In this document: positions 8,678-17,077 of the stretch, one piece after another
Numbering within the stretch: the stretch's first letter is position 1
Layout: each line of letters opens with the position of its first letter
Assembly (NCBI GenBank): GCA_964520495.1
Contig: CAZFMZ010000001.1
Coordinates: 62,001-126,000, forward strand
Direction: 5' to 3'
Origin: UBA1020 sp964520495
GTDB taxonomy: Bacteria > Patescibacteriota > Saccharimonadia > Saccharimonadales > Saccharimonadaceae
Length of the DNA: 64,000 bases
Notes under the pieces: model-generated
What the model saw: only the letters and a program-made list of their open reading frames with translations
Told to the model about the DNA's origin: nothing
Database searches by the model: none
Program-made: the position numbers and the translations under genes

Positions 8678-8705
8678 AAAATGGCCCAGTGGGGCCATTT
8701 TTCGT
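8675..8705. terminator. bidirectional terminator between the 8057 gene and rpmA
   Basis: AAAAAATGGCCC, AGT loop region, GGGGCCATTTTT: a stem flanked by an A-run and a T-run, so it can stop transcription of the plus-strand gene and of the convergent rpmA. Confidence 0.85.
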
Positions 8706-8721
8706 CCGCCTAAGTCAGTTC

Positions 8722-8994
8722 TTATTGAACGACGACCTGGGTACGAGGGGTGCTCCGGCCGGTAAAGCGGCGGGTGCGGACCTGCTTGAAGCCGACGACG
8801 CCATCTTTGGCGGCGTGGATGGTGAAGTTGCGACTCATGAAGGTGCCTTCGCCAGCAACCTTGGTGCTGCCGGTCTGGCGCACGAGCACTTCTCCGGTAG
8901 AGACCTTCTGGCCACCGAAGCGTTTGACGCCCAGACGGGCACCGGCGTTGTTGTGGATGTTCTTACTTGAACCACCAGCTTTGATCTTGGACAT
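8722..8994 (-). CDS. rpmA: 50S ribosomal protein L27
   Basis: The 90-aa protein shows the L27 core GGSSKN...RLGVKRFGGQ and ...GEVLVRQTGSTKVAGEGTFM. L27 reaches into the peptidyl transferase centre through its N-terminus, which here begins directly after Met without the Firmicute-type prepeptide. The usual upstream partner rplU (L21) is absent. Unlike many neighbours it has a ~40-nt leader: TACAAT -10 on the minus strand at about 9037-9042 and an AAGGAG SD site a few bases before the start. Confidence 0.95.
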   Translation of the reverse strand: MSKIKAGGSSKNIHNNAGARLGVKRFGGQKVSTGEVLVRQTGSTKVAGEGTFMSRNFTIHAAKDGVVGFKQVRTRRFTGRSTPRTQVVVQ

Positions 8995-9124
8995 GCCGTG
9001 TAACTCCTTACGTTGCTAAATAATCAATCCAACCGATTGTACCGTAAAAATGAGTGTTTTGCAAGGGGTAGGTGAGGCTGATTCGGTTTGGAGCTGACGC
9101 GACGCACTGCTATGCTAAAAGCAT

Positions 9125-9619
9125 ATGCGCTATACTGCTCAGCGACACGGGTTTACTATCGTCGAACTCCTTATTGTCATCGTGGTAATTGCCGTTTTGG
9201 CGTCTATCTCTATCGTGGCGTTCAACGGTGTACAGCAGCGTTCACGCGATGCAAGGCGGGCGCAGGACATGACACTTATCAAGAAGGCACTTTTGCTGTA
9301 TCAAGCAGATAATGGGGGCGTGCAGAGAACCACGACGTATGCCGGCAACGATGGTGGCGGCTGGGATTCGAGTGCGACGGCGCCATGGATGAGTTTCCTG
9401 ACGGCGCAGTACGGTGGGCCAGCGCCGGTGGATCCAATCAACGCACCGAATACGGAAGGGACGGGCGACCCGACACTCGGCGGGCAGTCTTACTACTATT
9501 ATTGCTATAACGCAGGTTCGGGACCGAACCCAGCCACCGCGAACGTACGGATGGGCTATTGGTCTGAGCAAACGAAAACACGCGTCAACGTGTATATTCC
9601 GGTTGACGCCTGTCTTTAG
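9125..9619 (+). CDS. type IV pilin-like protein (prepilin)
   Basis: Class III signal peptide: short basic leader, then G|FTIVELLIVIVVIAVLAS (cleavage before Phe, Glu5 of the mature protein present) and a hydrophobic helix ending in AFNGVQQRSRDARR. The ~130-residue globular part is Gly/Asn/Tyr-rich with a C-terminal cysteine. It would be processed by a prepilin peptidase and assembled in type IV pili or a pseudopilus. TATGCT (9111-9116) ends 8 nt before ATG (leaderless). No pilus assembly genes are nearby; a second prepilin with nearly the same N-terminus is at 59229-59795. Its stop overlaps the convergent gene's stop by 4 nt. Confidence 0.9.
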   Translation: MRYTAQRHGFTIVELLIVIVVIAVLASISIVAFNGVQQRSRDARRAQDMTLIKKALLLYQADNGGVQRTTTYAGNDGGGWDSSATAPWMSFLTAQYGGPAPVDPINAPNTEGTGDPTLGGQSYYYYCYNAGSGPNPATANVRMGYWSEQTKTRVNVYIPVDACL

Positions 9620-10791
9620 CGCTTCGTAATAAGCAGTAGCTGGCGGGCGACCACTTGGTCTTCGCGGTAATAGACGAGTTGTTTTGTATCAGCATGCTCT
9701 ACGCGTCGCCAATCGTAGCCAAGCTTTGCGAGTTTGTCGACGAGTGGAAGGTAAGTGAAAGCGCTATGCTCATCGCGCCAGGCCGGTACGGCTAGCACCA
9801 GTGGGGTACCGGCTTCTAGCTGATCACCGAGGTTGAGCAGGAACTTGGATATGATGTCGTTGCAGATACGGACGACTTTCTCGAGCTTGTCGGCTGCAGG
9901 TGGAGCACTGAATGGCTGGCCGAGGTACGTTTCGGCGACGACCGCAGAGACGGGGCTGGGCCAACGATGTTCAATCGCATCGCCGGCCTCGATGGTAACC
10001 TCTGTGTTCAGGCGGAAGTTGTGCACCAGCCACTCGAGGTTGATACGTGAGTAGTCGACCATCTTCTCGGCCAGGTCGGTGCCATAGACGTCGTAGCCGA
10101 GCAGGGCGGCTTCCTGCAGGACGACGCCGGTGCCACAGAACGGATCGAGAATGCGGCCGGGCGTATCCTCGGCCGGCGTGAGGCCGGTCATATTGACCAT
10201 CATCAATGCCAGCTTTGGCGGAAGCATGCCGACGAACGCATCGCGCTTCGGTCGACCTTGGTCGCGACGGGCCAGGGCGGTGATGTTCTGGGTGCCGACG
10301 CTCTCAGCTATCAGGACTGATCGGTCACCGTAGACGATCATGAGTTCAAGCTTGTTCGGGCTCAGACCAAGCTTGTTGTGGTGCGATACGGCGGTGGAAA
10401 GGGCAGGACCGTCATTAGGCACAAGCCGTACCGAGCGTCCTTGCTTCTTGAGAGCTTGTTTTAGCGCCAGCCCGGTACGCCCGACCTGTCGTTCCGTCAC
10501 GTCACGTCCGTATACGCTCAGGCCGAGCGTCAGTTTGCCTTCGGCACCTGAAAGCTCGCGAGCATAGCGTTGAACAATATCTTTGCTCAATGTCAACCAG
10601 TCGGCATAATCGAGCTCGGCGATGACGCGGCCTGCCTTGACCACGCCACCGAAGCGCTGGATATCGAAGGGCTCATCAGAAGAGACGGTCGCGGCTACCG
10701 CCGAATACCGTCGTACGCCCGTAGCGCCAAACTGACACTCCAATTCGACCACACTGAGTTCGGGCTGTCGCCCTAAGATACATACCAACAT
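9616..10791 (-). CDS. TRM11-like SAM-dependent RNA methyltransferase family protein
   Basis: The 391-aa protein has a variable N-terminal half where THUMP-like folds usually sit and a C-terminal Rossmann methyltransferase: motif I DPFCGTGVVLQ (216-226), DVYGTDL (motif II) and a conserved ...RRDQGRPKRDAFVGMLPPKLA segment typical of TRM11/UPF0020 proteins. Known relatives methylate guanine-N2 in tRNA. The expected catalytic motif IV (D/N-PP-Y/F) is replaced by ETYLGQP (287-293), so the activity or target base could differ. TATACT on the minus strand (10801-10806) ends 9 nt before the start, divergent from the next gene. Confidence 0.75.
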   Translation of the reverse strand: MLVCILGRQPELSVVELECQFGATGVRRYSAVAATVSSDEPFDIQRFGGVVKAGRVIAELDYADWLTLSKDIVQRYARELSGAEGKLTLGLSVYGRDVTERQVGRTGLALKQALKKQGRSVRLVPNDGPALSTAVSHHNKLGLSPNKLELMIVYGDRSVLIAESVGTQNITALARRDQGRPKRDAFVGMLPPKLALMMVNMTGLTPAEDTPGRILDPFCGTGVVLQEAALLGYDVYGTDLAEKMVDYSRINLEWLVHNFRLNTEVTIEAGDAIEHRWPSPVSAVVAETYLGQPFSAPPAADKLEKVVRICNDIISKFLLNLGDQLEAGTPLVLAVPAWRDEHSAFTYLPLVDKLAKLGYDWRRVEHADTKQLVYYREDQVVARQLLLITKR

Positions 10792-10838
10792 CGTACCTTT
10801 AGTATACGACGGTCGCTGACAGATGTATAATTAAACCA

Positions 10839-11882
10839 ATGTCGATAAAAACATTGATTAGTTGGATCACGCTCGGGCTGGTAGTACTCATCGTGTTCCT
10901 GGCGCGCGATGAACTCAAGCACGCCCTCGCACTACTGGGGCAAGTCAATCTGGCGATCCTGGCCCTGCTGATCCCATTGCAGCTGGTGGCCTACTACGCG
11001 GCCGGCGAAACCATGTTCTCGTACCTGCGTGTCAAAGGTTCGATGCGCAAGGTGAAGAAAGGTGAGCAAGCTCGGATGGCGCTGGAGATGAACTTCGTCA
11101 ACCATACGTTGCCTTCAGGTGGTGTCAGCGGCATCTCCTACATGACCTGGCGGCTCTCCAAGCTGAACGTGTCGGCCGGCAAGGCGGCCTCGGCCCAGGT
11201 GGTGCGTTACGTGGCAGGCTTCATCGCTGCTATCATCTTGGTGCCGATTGCCGTGCTCATCGTGACACTCGACGGTGAGATTAACCGCTGGATCATCCTC
11301 ATCAGTGCCGGGCTGGTGACGTTCATGCTACTGGCGTCGGTCGGGCTGGTGTACCTCGTATCCAGCCGGGCGCGCATGCATCGTTTCGCCGCGGCGACCA
11401 GCCGGACAGGGAACCGTCTGGTCCGCAGACTGACCCGCGGTCGGCGACGGGTATTGCTACGGGAGAATCGTATTTACGAATTCTTCGAAGATATGCATGA
11501 CGACTACTTGGAACTGCGCCGCGATCGGCGGGTATTGAAGCAGCCGATCCTATGGGCGATGCTGTTCACGTTCGCCGACGCCATGTTGTTCTGGGTCACT
11601 TTCTGGGCGCTTGGCGCGCCGGTCAACCCGGCGCCAATCCTCATCGCGTACGTCCTAGCGTCGGTGGCTGGTTTCATCGTCGTGACACCAGGTGGTGCCG
11701 GCGCATATGAGGCTATCATGGTGGCGTTCCTGGCCCTGGCTGGCATCGCCTCGGGCGCTGCCATCGCCGCTATCGTGTTAACCCGTGTCATCGTGCTTAT
11801 TACCACCATCGCCATCGGGTACGTGTTTTATCAACAGGCATTATTGAAATATGGAAAAAGCAAACCCCCGGTTCAGCGTTAG
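10839..11882 (+). CDS. UPF0104/LPG-synthase-TM family membrane protein (flippase-like)
   Basis: A 347-aa integral membrane protein with about eight hydrophobic segments and the family signature NHTLPSGGVSGISY (~87-100), as well as VTPGGAGAYEA near the C-terminus. Related proteins form the membrane domain of lysyl-phosphatidylglycerol synthase (MprF) or act as stand-alone lipid-linked substrate transporters; the soluble aminoacyltransferase domain is absent here. The start follows TATAAT (10826-10831) by 7 nt, so it is leaderless. The 3' end overlaps xseA by 32 nt, placing it first in an operon with xseA, xseB and later genes. Confidence 0.85.
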   Translation: MSIKTLISWITLGLVVLIVFLARDELKHALALLGQVNLAILALLIPLQLVAYYAAGETMFSYLRVKGSMRKVKKGEQARMALEMNFVNHTLPSGGVSGISYMTWRLSKLNVSAGKAASAQVVRYVAGFIAAIILVPIAVLIVTLDGEINRWIILISAGLVTFMLLASVGLVYLVSSRARMHRFAAATSRTGNRLVRRLTRGRRRVLLRENRIYEFFEDMHDDYLELRRDRRVLKQPILWAMLFTFADAMLFWVTFWALGAPVNPAPILIAYVLASVAGFIVVTPGGAGAYEAIMVAFLALAGIASGAAIAAIVLTRVIVLITTIAIGYVFYQQALLKYGKSKPPVQR

Positions 11883-12948
11883 CGATTTCGTCGCCGTGGT
11901 CAACCAGACGCTGGAATATGCGTTGAATGGGGTGGTCATCGTCGGCGAAGTCTCAGGCTTGCGTGTCAGTCAGGGCAAATGGGTCCGCTTCAAGCTGAAA
12001 GATGACAACGCGGCCGTCGACTTCTTCGGTTCGGTCTATCAGCTGAAGGTGCCGCTGGAAGACGGCATGATCGTGGCCGTGCAGGGCCGTCCGAAGCTCA
12101 GTGAGAAATGGGGTTTCAGCGTCAGTTTCCAAAATGTTCAACCGGTGGGCGAGGGCAGCATAAAGCGCGGTTTCGAGCTACTACTCAAGAAATTGACCGA
12201 CGAAGGTCTGTTCGATGAAGCCCGTAAGCGACCGCTGCCAGAGCTACCGGCGCATATCGGCGTCATTTCCAGCACGCAAGCGGCGGGCTACACCGACTTC
12301 ATCACCATCCTGAACGAACGCTTCGGTGGATTGAAGGTGTCGGTCGCTCACACGTTAGTGCAAGGGCTGAACGCGCCAGCCCAGATTACTCGCGCCCTGG
12401 AACACTTTAACCAATCGGCCTATGCGCCGGAGGTCATCGTTATCATGCGTGGCGGCGGCGACCCAGATGACCTGGCGGCTTTCAATGATGAAGGCCTGGT
12501 GCGGGCCATTGCCGGCAGCCGGATACCGACCTTGGTCGGGGTGGGTCATGAGGTCGATACGACGTTGGCCGATCTGGCGGCTGATGTCCGCGCGGCCACA
12601 CCCAGTAACGCCGCTCAGATTCTGGTGCCTGATCGGCGAGAGTTAGTTGCCGAGGTCCGCTCACGCCTGGGCGGGGTCATCCCGACTATCGAACGGGCGA
12701 TCGAACGGCTCGATGACGAGATCCGGCGTTTGGTTGACGAGGCGGAGGCACGCACCGATAAAGCGGTAAAGATGGCCGAAGACGAACTGAGCGCATTGCG
12801 TCGTCTGCTCGGGCAGTTCGACCCGCAACTGGTGTTGAAAAAAGGCTACAGTCTAGTGCGTGGACACGTTGCGGCGGGGGCGATGATTGAAATAGAACGG
12901 TACAAAGATACCATAACGGCGGAGGTACGTGATGTCAGGAAAAAATAA
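11851..12948 (+). CDS. xseA: exodeoxyribonuclease VII large subunit
   Basis: Catalytic subunit of the single-strand-specific exonuclease VII. The 365-aa protein has the N-terminal OB-fold (VVIVGEVSGLRVSQGKWVRFKLKD) and the nuclease core, with IGVISSTQAAGYTDF, EVIVIMRGGGDPDDLAAFNDE and IPTLVGVGHEVDTTLADLAADVRAATPSNAA (quoted in parts). It is shorter than the ~450-aa enterobacterial protein, mainly in the C-terminal helical arm. It begins inside the preceding gene and overlaps xseB by 17-20 nt, so translation is coupled. Confidence 0.95.
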   Translation: MEKANPRFSVSDFVAVVNQTLEYALNGVVIVGEVSGLRVSQGKWVRFKLKDDNAAVDFFGSVYQLKVPLEDGMIVAVQGRPKLSEKWGFSVSFQNVQPVGEGSIKRGFELLLKKLTDEGLFDEARKRPLPELPAHIGVISSTQAAGYTDFITILNERFGGLKVSVAHTLVQGLNAPAQITRALEHFNQSAYAPEVIVIMRGGGDPDDLAAFNDEGLVRAIAGSRIPTLVGVGHEVDTTLADLAADVRAATPSNAAQILVPDRRELVAEVRSRLGGVIPTIERAIERLDDEIRRLVDEAEARTDKAVKMAEDELSALRRLLGQFDPQLVLKKGYSLVRGHVAAGAMIEIERYKDTITAEVRDVRKK

Positions 12949-13135
12949 GACGATCGAAGACAAGATGACGGAGCTTCGAGCACTGGTAACGTGGTTTGAA
13001 CAGGACGAATTCAAGCTGGAGCAGGCAGGTGAAAAGTTTGCCCAGGCGTCCAAGTTGGCAGGTGAGATAGAACAGGACCTGATGGGTCTGAAGAACGATA
13101 TCACGGTGTTGAAGCAGTCCTTCGAGGATTCATGA
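12932..13135 (+). CDS. xseB: exodeoxyribonuclease VII small subunit
   Basis: A 67-aa helical protein with the XseB pattern (MTELRALVTWFEQDEFKLEQAGEKF, then a helix rich in Glu/Lys), forming the accessory subunits that bundle along the XseA arm. ATG at 12932 has GGAGG at 12921-12925; a GTG three bases upstream is an alternative start. It overlaps xseA at its start and, by ATGA, the next gene at its end. Confidence 0.9.
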   Translation: MSGKNKTIEDKMTELRALVTWFEQDEFKLEQAGEKFAQASKLAGEIEQDLMGLKNDITVLKQSFEDS

Positions 13136-13650
13136 TACCCGGCCTGATCGTCGCCGCTATAGTGCTGACCTTCGGTTTCGTGGTCGCGTTCGGCGCGCCG
13201 TACGTGCCCAGCCACCGACGAGAAGTCAGGCGATCGTTCAAAGAACTATACTCGGTAGGCAAGCGTGATGTCGTGGTCGATCTGGGCGCCGGTGACGGCA
13301 GGGTGTTGCGCGAGGCATCCCGCTGTGGTGCCGCCGCCTATGGTGTCGAACTGAACCCGTTGTTAGTGCTGTTTGCTCGTCTACGACTCGCAGGAGGTGC
13401 TGGCGCTCGAGTCACGCTCGGCGATATGTGGCGCTATCGACTTCCGGATGATACGACACTGGTATATGCTTTCAGTGTTTCGCGTGACAGCGCCAGGTTA
13501 GCCCGACACCTGCAGGCGGAGGCCGAGCGACTCAGGCGACCGCTGCACGTGATGATGTATGGCAGTACGCTCACGGGTCCACGGCCCGTACGAACCTGGC
13601 GCGGGCATACGCTCTATAGGCTGGCTCCTTTACAGGGGAAGAAAGCATAA
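13132..13650 (+). CDS. membrane-anchored class I SAM-dependent methyltransferase
   Basis: The 172-aa protein starts with one hydrophobic helix (~3-24) followed by a short basic region and a compact Rossmann domain: motif I VVDLGAGDGRVLREA, acidic residue in YGVELNP (motif II) and LGDMWRY (motif III). Substrate is unknown; small anchored methyltransferases of this type occur in archaea and CPR. The start codon overlaps the xseB stop (ATGA), so the gene belongs to the xse operon, perhaps only for expression. Confidence 0.8.
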   Translation: MIPGLIVAAIVLTFGFVVAFGAPYVPSHRREVRRSFKELYSVGKRDVVVDLGAGDGRVLREASRCGAAAYGVELNPLLVLFARLRLAGGAGARVTLGDMWRYRLPDDTTLVYAFSVSRDSARLARHLQAEAERLRRPLHVMMYGSTLTGPRPVRTWRGHTLYRLAPLQGKKA

Positions 13651-13664
13651 GTATAATGCCTCTC

Positions 13665-14330
13665 ATGAAGAAAACTCTCGTTATGCAGCGTGGTGCCTCG
13701 GTGCCAGTCGTGGTCACCATCGTGCTCTTGTCATTATTCCTGGTCGCGTTCGCCGGCCTCGCGGTCTGGGCCTACATGAACTACGACGATCAGCGGACCA
13801 ATGTCAATTTAAAGATCGATGCAGCGGTCAACAAGGCAGAAAAGGAACAGGCCGATGAACTGGAGGCCAAGTTCCTTGAGCGCGAGAAGGAACCGTACCG
13901 TTCGTTCGCCGGCCCGACCGACTTCGGCACCCTGAGTTTCAAGTATCCAAAGACGTGGAGCGTGTTCATCGCAAGTGATGGCAGCGGACGGAGCAGTCGC
14001 AGCGGCTTCGAGGCTTATCTCCATCCCGTCGTCGTACCACCGGTGAGCGAGACCGAGCGGTATGCCCTGCGGGTCACCATCACCGATCAGAAATATGAAG
14101 ATGTCATCGCCGAATACCGTGAACTGGTAGAAGAAGGGGGCCTGCGCAGTTCCGCCACCAAGGCCAACGGACAGAACGGCACCCGGCTGGACGGTAATTT
14201 CTCGGAGGATATCCGCGGCGCGGCCGTTGTCTACAAAATCCGTGACAAGACGGCTGTCCTTCGCACCGATGCCGATACGTTCAAGCCTGACTTCGAACGA
14301 CTCATCAAGACCATCACCTTCAACGATTAG
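13665..14330 (+). CDS. single-pass extracytoplasmic protein, function unknown
   Basis: 221 aa: short basic N-terminus, one TM helix (~12-37), a charged helical stretch rich in Glu/Lys (~50-80), then a globular beta-rich domain (FGTLSFKYPKTWSVF...) of the kind seen in PsbP-like surface lipoproteins, a resemblance only. Start 13665 is preferred to the ATG at 13656, because the TATAAT box (13652-13657) overlaps the latter and ends 7 nt before the former. Confidence 0.75.
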   Translation: MKKTLVMQRGASVPVVVTIVLLSLFLVAFAGLAVWAYMNYDDQRTNVNLKIDAAVNKAEKEQADELEAKFLEREKEPYRSFAGPTDFGTLSFKYPKTWSVFIASDGSGRSSRSGFEAYLHPVVVPPVSETERYALRVTITDQKYEDVIAEYRELVEEGGLRSSATKANGQNGTRLDGNFSEDIRGAAVVYKIRDKTAVLRTDADTFKPDFERLIKTITFND

Positions 14331-14363
14331 CCTCCCCGGCGCCGTGCTACACTAGGAAGTAGT

Positions 14364-15092
14364 ATGGAGCAAGCGGGGATCCGGCGACAGAAGGGTGGGG
14401 CCTTCCTTGGTGGTGTCACGCCGCTGAGCGTTGCCGCCCATGAACTGAAATCGCCGTTGGTGCTGTTGCGCCAACTCTCACTTGACCTCGAGATGACTTC
14501 TGACGAACACGACCGCGCGCGTATCATCGAACAGATGGTGCAAGTGAGTGAAAAGGCGCTCCGTCTGACCGGCGACATCACCCGTAGTGAAGCGGTGCAA
14601 CGAAGCCTGTTCGAGTGCACGCCACTTAACCCGCTGAGCGTCTGCGACGACGTGACCAGTGAGCTCGCACGGTTGTATCAGGCGCATGGCCGTGCCCTGC
14701 GTATCGGTCGGATCCGCCAACTACCGCCAGTAGTAGCGAACCGCGACCTGCTTCGGCGAATCCTGCTGAACTTCGCCGACAACGCGTTGCATTACGGCGA
14801 TGTCGACGGCGTCGTCGAGTTGCAGGCGCAGCTACTGCGTGAACGGGGTCGCGTGCGCATCGCCGTGCGTGACTACGGGCCCGGATTGCCGCTTGGCAGC
14901 TGGCGCAATCTCAAGAATAGCCTGGGACAGGCGCAGCCGGTCCACGCCCGGCCTCAAAGTAGCGGCCTCGGCTTGTATATATCGGCCCAATTCGCCGACG
15001 CAATGAACGCTCGCATCGGTGCCATTCGCCACCGGGACGGTGCCTCGTTCTATGTCGAACTGCCGGTCTCACACCAGATGAGCCTGCTATGA
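14364..15092 (+). CDS. soluble sensor histidine kinase
   Basis: The 242-aa kinase has no TM segment or sensory domain. H-box VAAHELKSPL (His26) is close to the N-terminus; the ATPase domain shows N-box NFADNALHYG, G1 VRDYGPGLPLG and G2 SSGLGLYISAQ. Input must come from another protein. TACACT (14348-14353) lies 10 nt before ATG. It overlaps the response regulator by ATGA, and that one overlaps recO by GTGA, giving a tight kinase-regulator-recO operon. Confidence 0.88.
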   Translation: MEQAGIRRQKGGAFLGGVTPLSVAAHELKSPLVLLRQLSLDLEMTSDEHDRARIIEQMVQVSEKALRLTGDITRSEAVQRSLFECTPLNPLSVCDDVTSELARLYQAHGRALRIGRIRQLPPVVANRDLLRRILLNFADNALHYGDVDGVVELQAQLLRERGRVRIAVRDYGPGLPLGSWRNLKNSLGQAQPVHARPQSSGLGLYISAQFADAMNARIGAIRHRDGASFYVELPVSHQMSLL

Positions 15093-15460
15093 CCGCCCAG
15101 CGTGTGGTGGTGATTGAAGACGACCAGTGGCTGGCCGAGCATTACCTGCGGCTTCTCCGGCGGGCAGGGTACGAAACCTACCATGCGCCGCACGCCCTGC
15201 TGGCTATCGATATGATCGATGATGTGCGACCGCACGCTATCCTGCTCGACGTGTTGCTGACGGGCATGACCGCGTTAGCCTTGCTGCATGAACTGCAATC
15301 GCATGATGACTTAGCGACGATCCCAGTGGTTCTCGCGACCAATCTGGCGGATCAGATAGAACTCGACGACGTGGCGGGGTACGGCGTCAAGCGCGTTCTC
15401 GACAAGGCTACCATGTATCCCGACGATGTGGTCGCGGCCATCCGTGGGGCGCTCGCGTGA
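15089..15460 (+). CDS. single-domain response regulator
   Basis: 123-aa receiver domain, cognate partner of the preceding kinase by position. Acidic pocket IEDD, phospho-acceptor Asp54 in AILLDVLL, Thr replaced by Ala-Thr in VLATNLAD and Lys106 in VLDKATM. There is no output domain. Start overlaps the kinase stop (ATGA). Confidence 0.88.
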   Translation: MTAQRVVVIEDDQWLAEHYLRLLRRAGYETYHAPHALLAIDMIDDVRPHAILLDVLLTGMTALALLHELQSHDDLATIPVVLATNLADQIELDDVAGYGVKRVLDKATMYPDDVVAAIRGALA

Positions 15461-16134
15461 AGACGTTCCGGACCAAGGCTATCGTGCTGCGGCGGACTGA
15501 TTTCGGTGAGGCCGACCGTATTCTTAACCTTCTGACACCGGAGCACGGTATCGTCAGTGCCATCGCCCGCGGCGTGCGACGGGAAAAGAGCAAGCTGGCC
15601 GGGGGTATCGAACTGTTCGCGCGGTGTGACGTGACGGTCGGCTCGGGAAGGGGCGAGCTGGGTATCATCACCGGCGCGCGGCTGGAAACATTCTATTCGC
15701 ATATCATGACCGACTACGACCGTCTGCAGTTCGGCTATGATGCGCTCAAGCAGGTGGCACGGGCGGCCGACCAGATTGACGAACCGGCATTTTTCGACCT
15801 GCTCGACCAGACGTTCGCCTCTATCGACGACATGTCGCTCGATTTACGGCTCACGAAGACCTGGTTCTGGCTACAGCTGGCTATCCTGCTTGGTGTCGGC
15901 ATGAACCTTTCCACCGATGCCAACGGCATGAAGCTGGTCGAGGACGCGCGCTATAACTTTTCGGAAGCCGACCATGCCTTCGTCTTCCACGAACGCGGCA
16001 CGTTCGACAGCTCACACGTTAAGCTTCTGCGGCTGCTTAGCGCACAGTCGCCGAAGGTCGCAGCGCAGGTGAAAGGAGTCGGGGAGCTGATTTCCGACTG
16101 CCTGTGGATCGCCGAGCGCGCCGTGGCCCATTAG
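15457..16134 (+). CDS. recO: DNA repair protein RecO
   Basis: Recombination mediator that, with RecR, loads RecA onto SSB-coated DNA. The 225-aa protein has the N-terminal OB-fold (KTFRTKAIVLRRTDFGEADRIL...) and the helical C-terminal domain. The four-cysteine zinc site found in many RecO proteins is absent: only one Cys lies in the N-terminal part and one in the C-terminal helix. GTG start at 15457 overlaps the regulator stop (GTGA). Confidence 0.9.
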   Translation: MKTFRTKAIVLRRTDFGEADRILNLLTPEHGIVSAIARGVRREKSKLAGGIELFARCDVTVGSGRGELGIITGARLETFYSHIMTDYDRLQFGYDALKQVARAADQIDEPAFFDLLDQTFASIDDMSLDLRLTKTWFWLQLAILLGVGMNLSTDANGMKLVEDARYNFSEADHAFVFHERGTFDSSHVKLLRLLSAQSPKVAAQVKGVGELISDCLWIAERAVAH

Positions 16135-16152
16135 TTTCGTATGAAAAAGGAA

Positions 16153-16177
16153 ATCCCGCACCTGGCTGGTGCGGGAT
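16153..16177. terminator. hairpin between recO and a convergent gene
   Basis: ATCCCGCACC (16153-16162), loop TGGCT, GGTGCGGGAT (16168-16177). Read on the minus strand it is followed by a T-rich tract, so it best terminates the convergent 16199 gene, and may also stop recO transcripts. Confidence 0.7.
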
Positions 16178-16198
16178 CCGCGTGGTTCACATCGGTAG

Positions 16199-16960
16199 TT
16201 AGGAAAGAGCGCGAAGGCGCCGGACCGTCCGTAAGGCGGGGCCGGTGGTGGCCTCGACGAGTCGCCCGTCCATCAGATCGTCGGTGACGTCCGAGAACTC
16301 GTTCTTGGCCAGGATGAGCGAACGGGTACGTACGATACGTGCCTGTGCCACCCAGCGGTCTCGTCCGCTGAGCATAGGCTGCATCGCTTTCAGGTTGTCG
16401 AGCACATACACCAGCTTGTTACTGCTACTAGCGACTTCGTCGACATGAAGTTGCAATTCCAGCGCATCATGTCTGGTGTAGGCATGGGTGCGGGCAAGCA
16501 TGCCCTCGGTCACTAGGCGCTCAAGCTGGTAGCGTTGATCCGTTTCCGGTGTCTTGTCGTCAAACAAATCGAGTGCTTGCTCAAGGCGGGTGACAGCCGT
16601 GAGGTAATCACCCTCCTGCCATAAGCTCCAGCCGTAATCACGCAGCGTGATAGCGCGTCCGATCACGTTGCCGCGATCGAACAGTGACTCTGCCATGTCG
16701 AAATGCTTCGTACCCTCGTGACAGCCTTCGAAATGCGTCACGACCTGACCGATCCGATGACGGATGCGAGGGCTGAAGTGGGCAGACTCGGTCGGGTCGC
16801 CGTGGTCGCGCGTGCTTTCGTAGGCTTCGCCTAGTAAGAACGCCGCCCGTTGGAACTCGTGACCGTTCATCATGTGCTGGGCCTGCTTCACCAGCTGTCT
16901 GGTACGTGCAAGTAGCAACCAACTGTCCTTCCTTATAATGTGAACGTGCGGACCTATCAA
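16199..16960 (-). CDS. hypothetical helical (TPR-like) protein
   Basis: Not recognised. The protein is all-helical by appearance, with repeat-like segments such as ERAAFLLGEAY and GDYLTAVTRLEQALDLF that fit tetratricopeptide spacing. No membrane segment. The start is uncertain: 16960 would be TTG; an internal TATAAG on the minus strand at ~16932 could instead lead to a later TTG. The gene at 17078 is a similar-looking helical protein on the same strand, and the two may be distant paralogs. Confidence 0.55.
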   Translation of the reverse strand: MIGPHVHIIRKDSWLLLARTRQLVKQAQHMMNGHEFQRAAFLLGEAYESTRDHGDPTESAHFSPRIRHRIGQVVTHFEGCHEGTKHFDMAESLFDRGNVIGRAITLRDYGWSLWQEGDYLTAVTRLEQALDLFDDKTPETDQRYQLERLVTEGMLARTHAYTRHDALELQLHVDEVASSSNKLVYVLDNLKAMQPMLSGRDRWVAQARIVRTRSLILAKNEFSDVTDDLMDGRLVEATTGPALRTVRRLRALS

Positions 16961-17077
16961 TAGTACGCAGGAAGACTGATAAGGGGCTGAGAAAGGAAGC
17001 AGACCCGCTCCGGCGCCCCGTTGAAGGGGCGGCCGGAACGGGCCATGTACGGAGGTGGCGAGCGCCTGGTCAGGCGT

